64,000 bases of DNA from Marsupella aquatica (lineage: Eukaryota; Marchantiophyta): positions 26,350,001-26,414,000 of the forward strand of contig OZ316892.1 in assembly GCA_973895155.1 (NCBI GenBank). Direction: 5' to 3'. Shown here piece after piece: positions 1 to 12,895 of the stretch. A model generated the notes under the pieces. The model saw nothing but the letters and a program-made list of their open reading frames with translations. It searched no databases and was not told the origin of the DNA. Every line of letters starts with the position of its first letter. The first letter of the stretch is position 1. The translations under genes and the position numbers were made by a program.

Positions 1-3000
1 TTGGTGCCAATTGTACGAAGGGTGAATTATGACTTCACTGCATAATGGGCCTACAGAATCCGTCTATTAGAACAATATTCATCATACCCATTGGTTTCAG
101 GTCAATCTATACAAGATCTGACTGATGTTTCCAGATGAACGGTCAGGATGCAAGTGTCAGTCAAAACATACAGTAGTGCCATCGAGGTTCGTACAGGACC
201 TGCACAAAAATAAATTATTTCTCATTTCAGTACATAGCTCAAAAATTAGAATAGTATTCTTTTGTTTTGTGTTATTTAAGAAAAAAGTATGCATTGAAAA
301 GTTTGCCGTTGGCCTTAGTTTCTTGCTCGAGTGCTTTAGTCCTCTCGTAGGCTCTGAAGAAAAGAAAAAAGTCAGTCGTTACAGATGCTTAAAGTATTCT
401 TAAAATTTGCACAAAGTTCTTTGGAGTTTCACAAGTAGTCCTAAACTGTTTTGTCACTCGGGTCCAAAATGTTCATAACAATTTATTTTTATGAGAATCG
501 GGATGGCACCTGGTATAGGATTCCCCACTTGTGCCACCTCCACGGATCACGAGAAAATGCCCTCCATATGGGGCTACTGCAGCTAAGTCCTGTGGCTTTC
601 CTGTTGACAATATCCCTGGCTGCTTTGTCAATGTCAAGCTAAACCCTATGGCTTCCAACCTTGAGCTCTTTTTTCCTTTCCTTTTTATTGCTTTGAATGA
701 CTAAAATATCTTTTTTGACTCATCAACTAGAGTGACCCCTGGAAATGTCATCAACTGTGAAGAGTTTCAAGCTGACAAGGTAAAGATTACAACACAGTAG
801 CTTGGGATTGAGCTAATTTTGAACGAATTTGGGGATGTTGCATCTAGAACCCGTGGTTGTCCTCGTGACAAGATACATGATGGCTGAACCTCTTGGACCA
901 GCTGGCTGCTTTGACAATCTCCAGCGTGTAAATAACGAAAGAAAGGAAAAAAAGATTCTCGAATGGCCCACAATGTTTGATCTCTGGATTCCCATGGACC
1001 AAGCACCTTTTGACTCCCAAAAGATCAACATTGAAAGGTCCTATCTGAGCGAAAAGTCATGTTTCGTAGCTGAGCATGTGGCTTATGACATGCTTTGAAA
1101 TGTTATCTTGAAACTCAAGTAGTGATTCCCTTCATTGGTATAAATGGTCAGACCTTTGGGTCCAAGTTGCATGATCAAACATTGTGGTCCATTCGAGCAT
1201 CAATCTCAGTCTATTGGAGCTTTGGGTCAAAAAGAAAAGAGAACGAAGGAGAAAAAGAGAATCTCAAGCTTTCCTTTTTTCGAGAAAGGCTCGGATGTTT
1301 GATCCAACATGCAGAACACAATACAGCACACACAAGGTGAGCAGTGAACGCAGCCAGAGAATATGATGGGGCTAATAAGTTGCAGCTTTCAGCAAAGCCA
1401 ACCTGAGCGCTTCACAAGTAATACAGTAATAGGCTTGCAACCCAACTGAACAAGAACAAATCCATTGTCATCATAATCACGCCAGTCAGACAAGGTGAAA
1501 GTAGAAGAGTGAAGAAACTATCTACGTGCAAACTAGTATTTGAAACGAGTGTAAATGGGGTATGGCAGTCCATCTGAGCATCTTGTCAAAGACTTTGGGA
1601 TCCCCATCATAAACGTTAAGGAGGGAATTTTTAAGCTGGCATAGGATCTATGTAGACTTATATTTTAACTATGATGACATGAATTTTGAGTATAACGACT
1701 CAACTTTCATACAAGTAGCTTATGTTCAAAGATTTGGCTGGAGGTCCCATCCAAATTTAGACGGTCTTTAAATGTCATTGGGTTTGCTTATTGTAAGGAG
1801 TAAATACTCAGTCTGATACCACCCCTTTCAAGTTTCTGTTAGTAGCAGTCATGGTCAAATGAAACTCAGCTCCAACGGGTACTAGATAATTTTTCTCTAC
1901 ACTAGAAATAAGATCCAGATAATCATAGTCTACAATCTTGTACATACATCACTGTATATTGTCTTCCAAATAGAGATCCAATAACTAAGAAACGAGTACC
2001 TGAAATTCCTTTAGCCTGACAGTGAATGGGTTGATATGACATTTTGCAGTTTAGTTATTGCGGTCAAAATCTGGTTACAGGAAGGTTTTCCAGTGCATGG
2101 GTTGATATGACATTTTGCAGTTCAGTTATTGAGGTCAAATCTGGTCACAGTAAGGTTTTCCAGTAAGGGTTGGAGATGAGTCTGGAAGTTCATTTCCGAA
2201 AGAGAGAAAAACACAATCTCAACTCTGAAGCTTTCCTTCTTTGGAGAGAGGATCCGCTGCCAGCATGCAAGAAGACAACAGCGTGGGGGAACAATGTAGC
2301 AGCCAGGCAGGTGAGGCTGATTGTAAGTTACAACTGTCAGCCAATGAACCTAGCTTTATTTACAAGTAATAAATACACTGATAGGCTTGTAGCCAAGTCA
2401 ACACCACCACTATCATCCAGTACTCCAATGTCAACCACTCTCCTCAGAAGACCATTTAACTCAATAATGCAAAGTTGCCATAGAGAGCCTAGAGAAAGTG
2501 GGAAGTAGGATCCTGGGATTGATTTCCACAGGATTGAGAACAATGATGATTCAGGTCAGTCGTCCAAGATTTGATGAGTAAACTGTATGCTGTCACCTAT
2601 TGTGATTTCCATGGCTAAAAGATATGAATGAAGAAACGACAGACAGCATGAATATCAAAGAATCATTAATTTTATAAAAAAAATGTAATGTATAAATGAA
2701 AGGAAGGAAAACCAAGAGGGAATTCTTGCGTATAACAGTCTGTTGTATCTAAGTGCAAATCTGGTTTGCTGCAAGGGCCGTTCTTCCCATTTTTTCTCTA
2801 GAGTTTTGCAGTTGTTACAAGTGTTTCAAGGTCTCCCACTAGACTACAAAGGTGTAAGTGAAAACCATCGATAAGAGTGCATGATAGTAGTTACATGCTC
2901 TTGGGCATGTACGGAGAATTGTTGATGTTTTTGGTCATTGTTGATGCTTTTGTCACACTGCATTGTTGCACTTGTACTTTAGGGTACAGGGTTTTAGAGC

Positions 3001-6000
3001 AGAGTGTTCTCCCATAAGGCACCACGATCATGCAGCGTTTTGATATTTGCAATTTGTCAATGTTGCACTTCTCACATAGTATAAACCACCAGTATAAACC
3101 AACAGGATTGGGGGACACTTATAAGTGCCCCTGTTTAAGTGTTTAATGTAGGCTTCTTCCCCGAAAGTGTGCACTTAGAGAGAGTAGACTGTAGTTTAGC
3201 TCTCGGTATCAGTAGTCGAGTAGGAGTAAAAGGAGGCCATAACAGTAAACGAGAATAATCTTCCTCGAATTTTTCCAACTTTTTGCCTTTCCATCCAGCT
3301 CAAGTCAACACCATCACGCTATGCTATTTTTGACGGCGTAATCAAGTAATGAGAAGGAAAGCAAGACAAGACAAAAAGGTAACAATATCCAACCTGACTC
3401 GAAACAAATCATTCCACATTTCAATAAAGTGACTCCTGTAGCTTCTTCCCCTTCTTCCCAATTAGGGAATATTATTTAGGTAAGTCAACTTTGATCCGCT
3501 CCAACTTCAGACCTATGTCACTACGTGTAATTTTTCCTAGAGCTCCCAACTTTAGTGCACTATTGGCGTCCAATTTTGACCATTTGACTCTGATGGAGAA
3601 AAGGGGCACCAATGGGTGGAGCTGTGGCTGGCACTTGTCATGCTATTATTGGCCGGCCACTACTCACTAGGTTCAATTAACGTGATTGACTGTCATAATC
3701 TCCCCTATGGATTATGGGCTAGGGCACAGCCATTTTGTATTTTTCTCGTTTGGGAAATGTGTGTGAGCGGGGATCTTGACTACTTCCCTGGGAAATATTT
3801 TTTGGTAGACAGATGTCTGACCTTGCATGGGAGCCGTTCAGTTGCTTCGATCTAAGGAGGACCCTTAGATCTGACCACGAACCCTCTTAGCTAAGCAAGG
3901 ATTTGGCAAATAGAAGGGCATTTCCTTTCATTGTACTAACTTGTCACAACATTTTCCAAGCCAGATTTATTATAAAATTCAACTACTAGCAAACAGTTGA
4001 GCCAGGGTATTACTATTAGTAAGGGCCATTTTTTAAAACGATCTCAGGGACTTTGTATCAAGCTGACCTTCGAACCCTAAAAGTTCCCATTGATTATTCT
4101 AGAAAGAACATGAGGAGGAGCTTTATATAACCATTGACACAGGTTTAGTCAAAGCTTAATTCCAAACCTCACTTGACCAAAACCAGTCTGAGTTTTGTGG
4201 GATCCCATTTTGAGCAGGATGTCCCCACTTTGCCGAGTGGACAGATTTGGACTTCAAACTGCCCACCTCGTAAGCTTAAAGTTAGGTCCCACCCAAGTGG
4301 GATAGGATTGGGAGTCTCAAGCACTAAAGTGTCTGCCTCGTTTTTGTAAAGAGAAATACTGTTGCAATGTTTGTACAGGATGCACGAGATCTAATCAATC
4401 ATCAAAGCTCTCCCAAACTGCTCTCTTCCCCTTATGTAAAGGATACCTCCTAAATGAGCCTTAAACCCATTCCAGATACTACCTCAAGAGGTGGTATGCT
4501 TTTCCGATTTCAAGCTTCATCCTATATCCCTGACTTTAACTTAAAAAAGAAAGAATTTGCTTGACTGGGTCTACAGATGTCTCGATGGAGTTTGAAGCGT
4601 CAAATTCACTTTATGGGGTCAAGATACACCCTCTTTTGCCTTTATTGGAAATACAGGTCAATATTTCAAACTCATTGTCCGCCCTCTAAGTTAATGGGTC
4701 TTTTCGCCCCCCTCCTCCACCAAAAGTCTATATTTCAAACCCGATATATGATTTCAAGGCAAAACTATGTGTGGCTCCGATGGGATCTGATTCACCCCAA
4801 CCTCCTCTTTCGCTTTTTGGAAGTAATAGAAAGTCAATGTTGTATCTCTTAAACATTGACTTATTATATTAAGCTTCCCTTTTGCTCTTATTAGAAAGTC
4901 AATGTATAAGAGGTCTAAGCTCAACCCGAACATTGCAGTTTGAATGGATGGGATTGTAATCTTGACAGGAATCTCTAGCATAATTAGTGCAGGTGTATAC
5001 TCCAGGAGCTAACTTGGTATATTTTGTAGGACCCCGTGTATATCATGTGCAATCATCCTGACCCAATTAAAACACCCTTACATTTTGCATTCTACATGAC
5101 ATAATTTATTCTGTAACCTGTACACAATATAACTATTCTTTGTTTTGATGCTATAAATACCTTATTTTATTCCAGACTCATTATAAATCTTTGGTCAAGA
5201 CAGTATAAATATATTCGTTTTGAATTTCAAGTGGTGCCTGGGGCTTTCTATAGTTGTTCCCCTTAGGATGTGTCTTTGGAGGGGTGTAACCCCTTTGGGA
5301 GCACAATAGGGGGGAGTAATCACACTGCCTGGGGGTGTGGTGACTATCACCATCTTTGCTGGAGCAAAACTCAGGCATTGACTTGTCTTTGAAAATGTCC
5401 ATCCATAGTTGGATAACAATCTGTATTTCTGAGCAAGTGAGGGCTCAAGACCCCTGGCATGTCTGTTTGTCCGTCAACAGGGGAAGTGCTGGGAAATTTG
5501 ATAATTGGCTTGGAGGAATCAGGGGCGAGTGTGTTCACAAAGGGCCATGCAAGCTGGGTACACAGTGCAGCAGATGAGTTTCACAAAGTCTACCATTTCA
5601 ACACAGCCAAGCCCACAGTTACCACTTAGTGAGTCGAGCTATCAGACCTTGACCATGGGAACAAACCAGGGTACCCTTGTCATTCTGCATTGCAAAGAAT
5701 AACATTAGAATCCTTTACAGTGGATGATCTCTTAAGTACTTACTTTGGGTTATGGGAAAAAATGCATACTTTGGTTTCCTTATTACATTGCATCTTGTTT
5801 CATCAGTTTTCATTAAGTCAAAACTCATACTGGAGCGCCTAATTAAGAGCCAACTTGCATGTAGGCAGCCCTTAGTTTTCCAGCCCCTGATTCACAGATG
5901 ACCGTAAACTATTCAGCCTTTGCCCCCACGATGATCATGCGCCATTGCTGCCTTTGCACTGCCTTTGCACGAGATTTGTCACTACGGTAATCTTTGTCAT

Positions 6001-6478
6001 TGAACAATTTTGAAGTACTGTCCTGTTTCCTGGAAAATGAATTGGCAGCTGATTCTGTGCACAGTTCAAGAGGGCTCCAGGTTCCAACCATCATGACAAC
6101 AGAATTTTCTTTCGTCCCACAACAACCCGCCAAATTAAACCCAATCCAACAGCAATTCCCATGAGGTAGTTTACGATTGGAAGTCATCCATGTCTAATAT
6201 TTTAAGTATACTTTAAATTTCGTTGGTTCTTATAGTACAACCATAGTTCATCACTCCCATTCTTAAGCAATTCCCGTGAATTTGTTTACGATGGACGTCA
6301 TCCATATTAAGATGCTGAAATTTGTGGGCTCGCACGCTTAGAAATATCGCTCAAGTTTCAATCATCACAGTAATAAACGCAGCTTTTCATTCACCCAAAA
6401 ACAAACTGCAGATATTAAAAGTGTGAAATAATATCAAAACCTATACAAGTTTAATTAGTGGACGGGATGACGTATCTG
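1..6478. other. Intergenic region without recognisable genes
   Basis: Both strands hold only short open frames (about 110 residues or fewer) without a domain or family motif I recognise. Base composition is AT-leaning with frequent homopolymer runs, as in plant intergenic DNA. The only clear structure is a two-copy tandem duplication near 2.0-2.2 kb. A hydrophobic 79-residue frame at 3616-3855 looks signal-peptide-like, but nothing else supports it as a gene. Confidence 0.6.
2026..2164. repeat. Two-copy tandem duplication, about 71 bp unit
   Basis: Two adjacent units begin with ATGGGTTGATATGACATTTT at 2026 and 2097. They differ at a few positions and by one single-base indel, so the duplication is fairly recent. 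No coding potential is seen. Confidence 0.85.
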
Positions 6479-6560
6479 GCGGATGTGCCGGAGTGGTTAA
6501 CGGGATTGACTCGAAATCAATTGGGCTATGCTCGCACAGGTTCGAATCCTGTCGTCCGCG
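6479..6560 (+). tRNA. tRNA-Ser (anticodon CGA), copy 1
   Basis: An 82-nt cloverleaf can be drawn. The acceptor arm is GCGGATG (6479-6485) paired with CGTCCGC (6553-6559), followed by discriminator G. The anticodon stem ATTGA/TCAAT encloses loop CTCGAAA, giving anticodon CGA, which reads the serine codon UCG. The B box GGTTCGAATCC is canonical, and a long variable arm typical of class II serine tRNAs lies between the anticodon and T arms. The gene has no intron and no encoded CCA, as expected for a eukaryotic nuclear tRNA. A second copy lies about 1 kb downstream. Confidence 0.93.
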
Positions 6561-6870
6561 TATGTCTTTGTTCCTCGTCACCATCTTTTCCTCTGCGAAT
6601 GGAACATTCAATTGGCTTTATTGGATGAAAGATTTCTATTTTTCCATCGCACTGATCCTCGTTTGTGATCATCACTATCCCAATCTGCAGCTACTGTAGC
6701 ATCACCATCTATTGACTTGATTGGCTTCCATTGCAGGAAAGCTCCACTTCACCACTGGCTTTTTTCCATCTCACTACAGTAGTCGTCTTTTGCCCCCCAC
6801 ACTATCCCAGTAGCTGGTCTACTGTAGTTTCTCGTTTCTTTCTCACCTGTTGGTGTGTAATGGCTGCCAA

Positions 6871-6928
6871 CTCTCCTCTCCTCTCCTCTCCTCTCCTCTC
6901 CTCTCCTCTCCTCTCCTCTCCTCTCCTC
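6871..6928. repeat. (CTCTC)n / CCTCT microsatellite
   Basis: About 58 bp of uninterrupted pentanucleotide repeat, all pyrimidine on the plus strand. It creates spurious open frames with SSPLL repeats on one strand and RGEER repeats on the other. Confidence 0.95.
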
Positions 6929-7019
6929 AGTCTGCAGGACAGCTTCACTGCATAGTGTCATTTTTTCCATCTCACCCCGCATCTCACTAGTCCCTAGTTG
7001 TAATGGGGCTGCCAAAATA

Positions 7020-7052
7020 CTCTCCTCTCCTCTCCTCTCCTCTCCTCTCCTC
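7020..7052. repeat. CCTCT microsatellite, shorter second tract
   Basis: About 33 bp of the same pentanucleotide as the tract 90 bp upstream, probably duplicated together with the surrounding degenerate repeat. Confidence 0.92.
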
Positions 7053-7512
7053 AGTCTGCCAATGGAGTATAGAGTATAATGGACTGGCTTATAGAGTAGC
7101 AGGAAAGCTCCACTGCATAATGTCTTATATCCATCTCACTAGTCCTCTTTTGCCCACTTTACTAACCTCATCTGCAGCTCCTGTAGCACCATTATCAATT
7201 AACTGTCGAGTACAACATCGTTCTGGGCTTCTGGTCCTGCCATCTCGAGTCTTCTATTGGCAGGAAGGCTCCAACTGCATGATGCCTGTTTTTTCAATGC
7301 ATGCTCTTTGTCCCCTCCACTATCCTCATCTGCAGTAACTATAGCATCACCATCAATTGACTGTCGAGTCCAACACTGTTATGGGCTTCTGGTCCTGCAT
7401 CTTGTCCCAATCCTGTGACAAGGCGCCCTTGTTTATATCTTCTATCTGGAGAATTCGTCTTGACCATTATCAAAAATTATTTTGTCAAAAACCCACAGTG
7501 GGTCATGCGGTG

Positions 7513-7594
7513 GCGGATGTGCCGGAGTGGTTAACGGGATTGACTCGAAATCAATTGGGCTTTGCCCGCACAGGTTCGAACCCTGTCGTCCGCG
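7513..7594 (+). tRNA. tRNA-Ser (anticodon CGA), copy 2
   Basis: Nearly identical to the copy at 6479-6560. It has the same acceptor arm GCGGATG/CGTCCGC, the same anticodon loop CTCGAAA (anticodon CGA) and the B box GGTTCGAACCC. The few differences (for example TATGCT to TTTGCC in the variable region, AATCC to ACCC in the T arm) preserve the structure. A TTTT tract just downstream (about 7603) could serve as the RNA polymerase III terminator. Both copies look functional by structure. Confidence 0.93.
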
Positions 7595-9469
7595 AGCAAT
7601 CGTTTTAGGTGTCTTCCCAGGCTTTCGTAGATTCTGTAGGCTCCAGGAAACATCTATAGGGGCCAAAGATCCCACAGAAACTTTAGGAATCAGACTGGGC
7701 CCTTCACTCTACGTGTACACAAAGATTAAAAAAATTCAGCCACCTCATGCTGTAATAATATATTATATATAGCTTCTCTAATTGTCGCCTGGGGTGTGGG
7801 ACGTGGGAAGGCTTTTGGTGGATTGTATTGCCATCTGTACCCGCAGCAGTGGGTTTGTTGGGTCCACATTCGTGACCATTTTAGCGCACCTGGCTTCTCT
7901 TGCAAGGGGGCTTGCGAGCCCTGGCGTCCTCGGGGCTTGGGTAGCGTAAGAGTAGCATGCAGGCCTACAATATACATCCTAAAAGACTGACAGTACTTGG
8001 TATAGTGTTTTGTTCACGTGGACTGCTGGATAAGGGCTGATCCAATATGAACCGACTGTACTCGGTTTAGTGTTTCTTAATGTGGACTGCTGGTAAGGGC
8101 TGATCGAATATAAAAGTATCCCACTGCCACTTACCACACCACCCAATCTTCTGAATGCACTTGTCATGACAGCTCCAGTTGTTGTCAGTGTCATTGTGTT
8201 GTGTTGGCTGAAGCTTCCTTCCAAGCTTAAGATTCCTATCGTGTTGGCTGAAGCTTCCTTCTAAAGCTTAAAATTCCTGCTGTAGAACTCTCCACATGTT
8301 TATCATCAGTACATAACTTGCCTTGTATAAGCGAAAGCGGCTTAAAAAATTCTGGGAAATAATTTTTCCCTCCCGGAAGGATTGGCCTAGCTATCATGTA
8401 GAATCCTTGGGCTGCAACACTAGAAGTGTTTCTTTGATAAAGAAATCCTGCCCTGTTTTGGATCAGAGCTCAGTTTCCTCTGGTTTTATCAAGGTTTACT
8501 TTCCTCTGTTCTTATGAAGGTTCACTTCACTCTCTCAGGTTCTTCAACGGCATCTGCACTCTAGCAGGGCATCCGTTCATAATTGAACCTTGCACTTCCA
8601 GATACGCACTGGTATCCACTATTGCTGTTCAGAAGAAATCGTGTATAATCTTTCTGTTTGGTCTCTCTAAATCTTTTACATGCCTAGGCCCTCGGCTTCA
8701 TTGCCTCTCATTTCCATTCTGTCTTCTCCAAACAAACCTTGTCAGTCCGACGTTGTTCTAAAAATATAAATGTTTCTTCCATAGGCAATTGGTTGGATTT
8801 CAGAATTTATCTTCAATTAACTGCTGATCACCCTTGGAAGCAGGAAAAGGACATTTAGTTGACATTCAATCGATTACGCTTATGATATTTAGGAGTGTAG
8901 CGATCACTGACGTTAACCAATTTAAAAAGCAGAGGTGATTTGAATGTTATCGAATTGCTTCACTTTCAATAAAATCTCTGCACCATTACCTACATTCCAG
9001 TTCTCTTTACAACGATGGTTGGGTTCCTGTAAATAGACCCACTTGGCGAAAGAACCACAATGGTATCCAATTGGTAGCCTCTTTCAAATTCAGTAGAGTC
9101 GAGATGCCTGACCAGCACCTCATGATTGATCTCTAATCAAAATCACATAACCACTGGATCAAAGTGGGATCACTAAAGAGAAAATCAATTATCTACCCAT
9201 TTAATGAAAGAGCATACTGACAATTGATTTGGTCTTTGGCATTTGTTTCGGAAGATCCCTATTCTTAATCCTCAGCCCCATTTCTGAAGGCAAAGAGTAA
9301 CACTTTACAAAGAATGATGAATGGTATAATCTTAAATCACAGGTCAAACAGTACCTTCGTGGTTGCTGACTACAAAACAATGGCCTGTGATTAATAAAGG
9401 CTCATGAGAACAGGACTTGATTTGATAGATCTTTTTGCTCATTGCAACACAGGTGCATGCCAGTTTTGG
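7595..9469. other. Intergenic region, no gene recognised
   Basis: Only short open frames are present, none with a recognisable domain. It holds an imperfect duplication at about 7986-8112 (units sharing GTGGACTGCTGG and AAGGGCTGATC) and a clearer 40-bp one at 8201-8280. It ends at the 3' end of the lumen TPR gene, so part of the right side is probably that gene's 3' untranslated region. Confidence 0.55.
8201..8280. repeat. 40-bp tandem duplication
   Basis: GTGTTGGCTGAAGCTTCCTT starts at 8201 and again at 8241, followed in both cases by a variant of CTAAGCTTAAGATTCCT. Two adjacent copies with small differences. Confidence 0.85.
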
Positions 9470-11398
9470 TCAGCTGAGCGAGATGAATTTCTGCAGAGAC
9501 TTTAGAAGACTCGGGGGCCAGTGTTTAGTTTCTTGGACCCAGACCAAGTCCGTGTATCGAGGATCCAGCAGCGTTGCAATCGTGAATTGCCTCTCTGCTG
9601 GAATTGTTGCATTCTTGTCTGCATATAACGCTGCTGCTAGAGCCGCATGTATTTCTGTGCAGCAGGAGCAATGGATTCCAGTGTCAGAGGTAGCAAACAG
9701 AAATAAATCTGCCTTGCAAAGAGCAGACTTGCATATCTGCAGTAGGAGGAGCTTGACATGTAGAAGGTAGCCAACAAACCAAAACAAAAACAAAAACAAA
9801 AACATTACTTTGAGACCATACTACTTTTACACTCGTAACTACTGTGTGGGACGGGAAAGAGCTTCGAGTGTTAATACCCAGAGGAGAACCAAAAAGCTCC
9901 TAAAGAACAGGGAACGAAAATCCCCAAATGATTGCGTTTCGAAAGAATATATTAATTTCTATACGCTCCTAATTTCAGAGCAGCACGATCACGAGCTTAG
10001 AGTGAACACTTAGCCAGTAAGGATTTGAGAGGAAACCAAGAGTTTCTACGTCAACACAGGCCTACGCTGTGAGTGAAGTTCCTCAGAGGATTGGACAATC
10101 GAAGTTTCAAAATGCTCAGAGCAGTGTTGCTTTGTAGAAAATTGAAATCTGCGTCAATTTTTACCTGGGTAACCTTTCAGGCTAATGGACACATCCTCCA
10201 TCTCGGTGATGGCTTGTACTCTATCCCCAACTTCGTACAAAGTGACAGCGTGGCCCACTCGAGCATATTCTGCTAAAGCCAGGTCCCCTGCCTTCTCCGT
10301 CACCTGGATGACCAAATTCCGAAGTTGGTCAATCTATCCGCTAAAGAGATGGTCACCCAAGAAGCAATTTACCCACCAGTTGGTGGACTCAATTATCTCC
10401 TACCATTCCAAATCCAGCAGGGGTGCTACACATAAGAAAGAGAGACACACAGGGCACTGCCCCGCTTTTATGCGCTAACCATCAATCCCTCTGAATTCAT
10501 ACTATTGAGGCAAAAAGAATTCAGAAGGAGCATAAAACAATGAAGTAAGATAACAATGCATATTGTTAGAGTATAATTGTTGAGCTATCTGCATGTGCTA
10601 AAACAGCATTTGAAAGTTGTGCTTAGGTCAAAACAGGCGATGGAATGCATGGAACAACGAATGGGATATGTTTCAGACGACCAGTGGCTCAATCTGGGGA
10701 GTGGGACAGATGATACATAAAACAATAAGGAACTCATCAAGAGGCGATGATTTCCAATGTAGAAATTGACATCACTACATGTCAGTTGTTAAGCTGTCAG
10801 TGCTTTTCTGATTTTTAAAGTTTCAGTACCGCATGATGACGAAATGCAAATTCTGAGGGAGCTATACCTCACTGAAGCAATCGAGAGCGGTGAAGAAATC
10901 TCCACGAGCTTGTGCAAGCTGGCCCTTTTCCAACCATTCCACCGCTTCTGACACTCTCTCGGAAAAATCATCTCGGGCTCGTTGTTCTTGCCTCGACAGT
11001 AGAAACCCCGTAATAGGTCCCGTTGTGCTTTCGCTGTCCAACATCGCTAGGCTCAGCACTTCGGCAGCTGCAACAGGGGTTACAAGAATTGAAGACGCAA
11101 TACACGCTCCAGCAACCCATTTCTGGAAACCAATCGACATCACATTCTTGATGCAAGCAGAAGTGCTTTCTTTATTGATCATTCTTTCAATAGAGAACAT
11201 GGGCAGGGAAAACTGTGCGGAATTCTCTCCACGATTCCGAAAAGGGCGATTCCCGTTTCCGACTACCACCAGCTCCTGCTTTGGAGCATTTTTGCCACCG
11301 GAACACTTGCTAAGAGTGGAGCTCAGCCCCCTGATGTCTGAAAATGAACGTACCATCATACACGTACCATGATGACTTGGCACCATCACAGCTTGCAT
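9470..11398 (-). CDS. Thylakoid-lumen TPR-like protein (chloroplast lumen common family), 3 exons
   Basis: Exons read on the minus strand are 11398-10868, 10303-10165 and 9654-9470 (stop TGA), giving 284 residues. Introns are 564 and 510 bp with GT-AG ends, and phases match across both joins. Residues 1-90 are Ser/Lys/Arg-rich and transit-peptide-like. A hydrophobic stretch at about 93-112 ends in VAAA, a thylakoid lumen signal with an AxA-type cleavage site. No twin arginine precedes it, so Sec rather than Tat export is likely. The mature part contains a TPR-like pattern (ARGDFFTALDCFSE, then GDLALAEYARVGHAV) and a conserved tail with HAALAAALYADKN and KHWPPSLLKSL. I recognise this from the small plant chloroplast-lumen TPR family; its molecular role is not established to my knowledge. 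The exon 2 acceptor was chosen because it gives the conserved CFSE-V-GDLAL spacing; an acceptor 30 bp upstream would add ten residues. Confidence 0.85.
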
Positions 11399-12342
11399 TT
11401 TTGCAAATCTGGCAAATTCGACAAAATGGGAGCAATGCGATGGTCCCTCCTCTCTACTAAATTGCTGAATTGTTAGACGCTTATGGTCTAAGGTTGCCGA
11501 GCAGGGCTATCATATTGGAAGAAAATTGCAAACGCAAGAATTGTCACATCACGTCTCCCATTCTCGATTCACGAACTGCGTTCTTTCTCAAATGCTGCTG
11601 TTCAGCTCCAGTGCTGTTCTTTTCGTCAACTTGCCAATTTGCAATTCCACAGCAGATAAACACAACGAATGTGCTGAACGGACCGAGGGACAAAGTGAGA
11701 AATTGGTAGGCCTTCGGACCAAGTTGGCAAAATAGCTTCCGCTAGTAGAATTCGAAGTTGGTACTGCTTTCAATTCTAAACAATAGATGAAACTTCTAAA
11801 TCACTAGAGAGTTTGTGACTGATTGTTTGAATTTTCTCTCTGAAACAGGGAGAGAAGGTACGCAATTTGGGCGAGGAAGACACGTTTTGACTACAGAGGG
11901 ATCCTGACTGAAGCAATGGATGGCAACAGAGGGAAAAGTGGACAGAGAGTACGAAATTGACTCGAAGACTGTGTTTCCATCACAGACTGAAACAACAGAG
12001 CGGCGGAATTTCCGAGCGAGGACATGACTATATGCGAACTGCTGTGAGGGTTTTCTCGACTGATCGATCTCGAGAGAACAAAATTCACAGACGAGAAGAG
12101 AGAGATTGAGAGGCAGAGTGTGAATGTCGAGATTGGAGAGGCTGATGGAGGCCCACGCGTTTGGTTTCTGGCCTTGATAAAACAATCACAGCCGAGACAC
12201 TTTTTTCTTAGCTTTACTGTAACATGTGTAGGCCGCGTAAATAGACTCTTGGCGAACCAAACAATGGTTGGAAGTGGCATCACATGCACAGTACCAAACT
12301 GACACGAATTAAATAAACTCCAGGCCAGCATGATACTATTGA

Positions 12343-12500
12343 AAAGCAAAGAGCCCAAAATGACACGAAACACATACCGTGCTATCGAAAAGCAAAGAGC
12401 CCAAAATGACACGAAATTCATACTGGCACAGGCTTTCACGAGCCCAAAATGACACGAAATTCATAAGGGCCCAGGTTTTCACGAGCCCAAAATTGCAAGG
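12343..12500. repeat. Short direct-repeat cluster, core GAGCCCAAAATGACACGAAA
   Basis: The 20-base core occurs three times, and a fourth truncated copy ends the cluster (GAGCCCAAAATTGC). Spacing is 30-70 bp and uneven, and the linker AAAGCAAA or TTTCAC varies. This does not have the regular geometry of a CRISPR array and is plant repeat decay. Confidence 0.75.
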
Positions 12501-12895
12501 TTGATTGAGGCTATTGGTTTTAGAGTCTTCTGGCAGGTTCCCTTTCATGGCCCTCCCAGGCTTTCACCAGCCCCAAATTGTAAGGTTGAGGCTATTGGTT
12601 TTAGGGTCTCCTGGCGGGTTCTCTTTCATGATCCTCCTATGCGGTTTACTCTGGAGCTCTACTAGGCTTTTCAGTTCTCCACTCAGTAAGGTGTTAACCT
12701 TCAGAGTGCCTTTGTTGGTTACTTTTTGATCTTTGCTCCTTCATCGGCTTTTGGTTGGGGACCCCTTGGCTTGTTTTTCTTGGGGCCCTTTCCTCTCTTT
12801 TCCTCCCCTTCATTGGGTTGCTTTGCCATTGGGATCATGTCTCCCCTTTTGACAATTTGTTGCCCTTGGGCACTGTGATAAATTCATACCCCAAT
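12500..12895 (+). repeat. Dispersed repeat fragment, copy 1 (duplicated head)
   Basis: A segment at about 12505-12565 (GAGGCTATTGGTTTTAG, then TTTCATG and CTCC) is repeated at about 12585-12645. It is followed by a tail with CTTGGCTTGTTTTTCTTGGG, CATTGGGTTGCTTTGCC and TTGCCCTTGGGCAC. The same tail occurs at 37.5 kb, and a more diverged form at 27.4 kb. This looks like the shared end of a dispersed element, possibly a LINE 3' end, but no reverse-transcriptase frame is attached. Confidence 0.6.

Larger units (their letters stand above)
6720..7385. repeat. Degenerate tandem repeat region between the two tRNA-Ser genes
   Basis: Phrases such as GGAAAGCTCCACTGCATAAT, CATCTCACTAGTCC and TCATCTGCAG recur in the same order near 6735, 6930, 7100 and 7265. 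This gives roughly four diverged units of 150-200 bp. Two CCTCT microsatellites are embedded in the first half. The array occupies most of the space between the tRNA copies. Confidence 0.6.

Noticed and set aside
3616-3855. Short secreted or membrane protein (79 residues, hydrophobic start)
   Set aside because: Isolated short frame without known motif, splice context or repeat-free support; chance frames of this size are common here.
12343-12500. CRISPR-like direct repeats
   Set aside because: Irregular spacing, only three to four diverging copies, and a eukaryotic nuclear context without cas genes.
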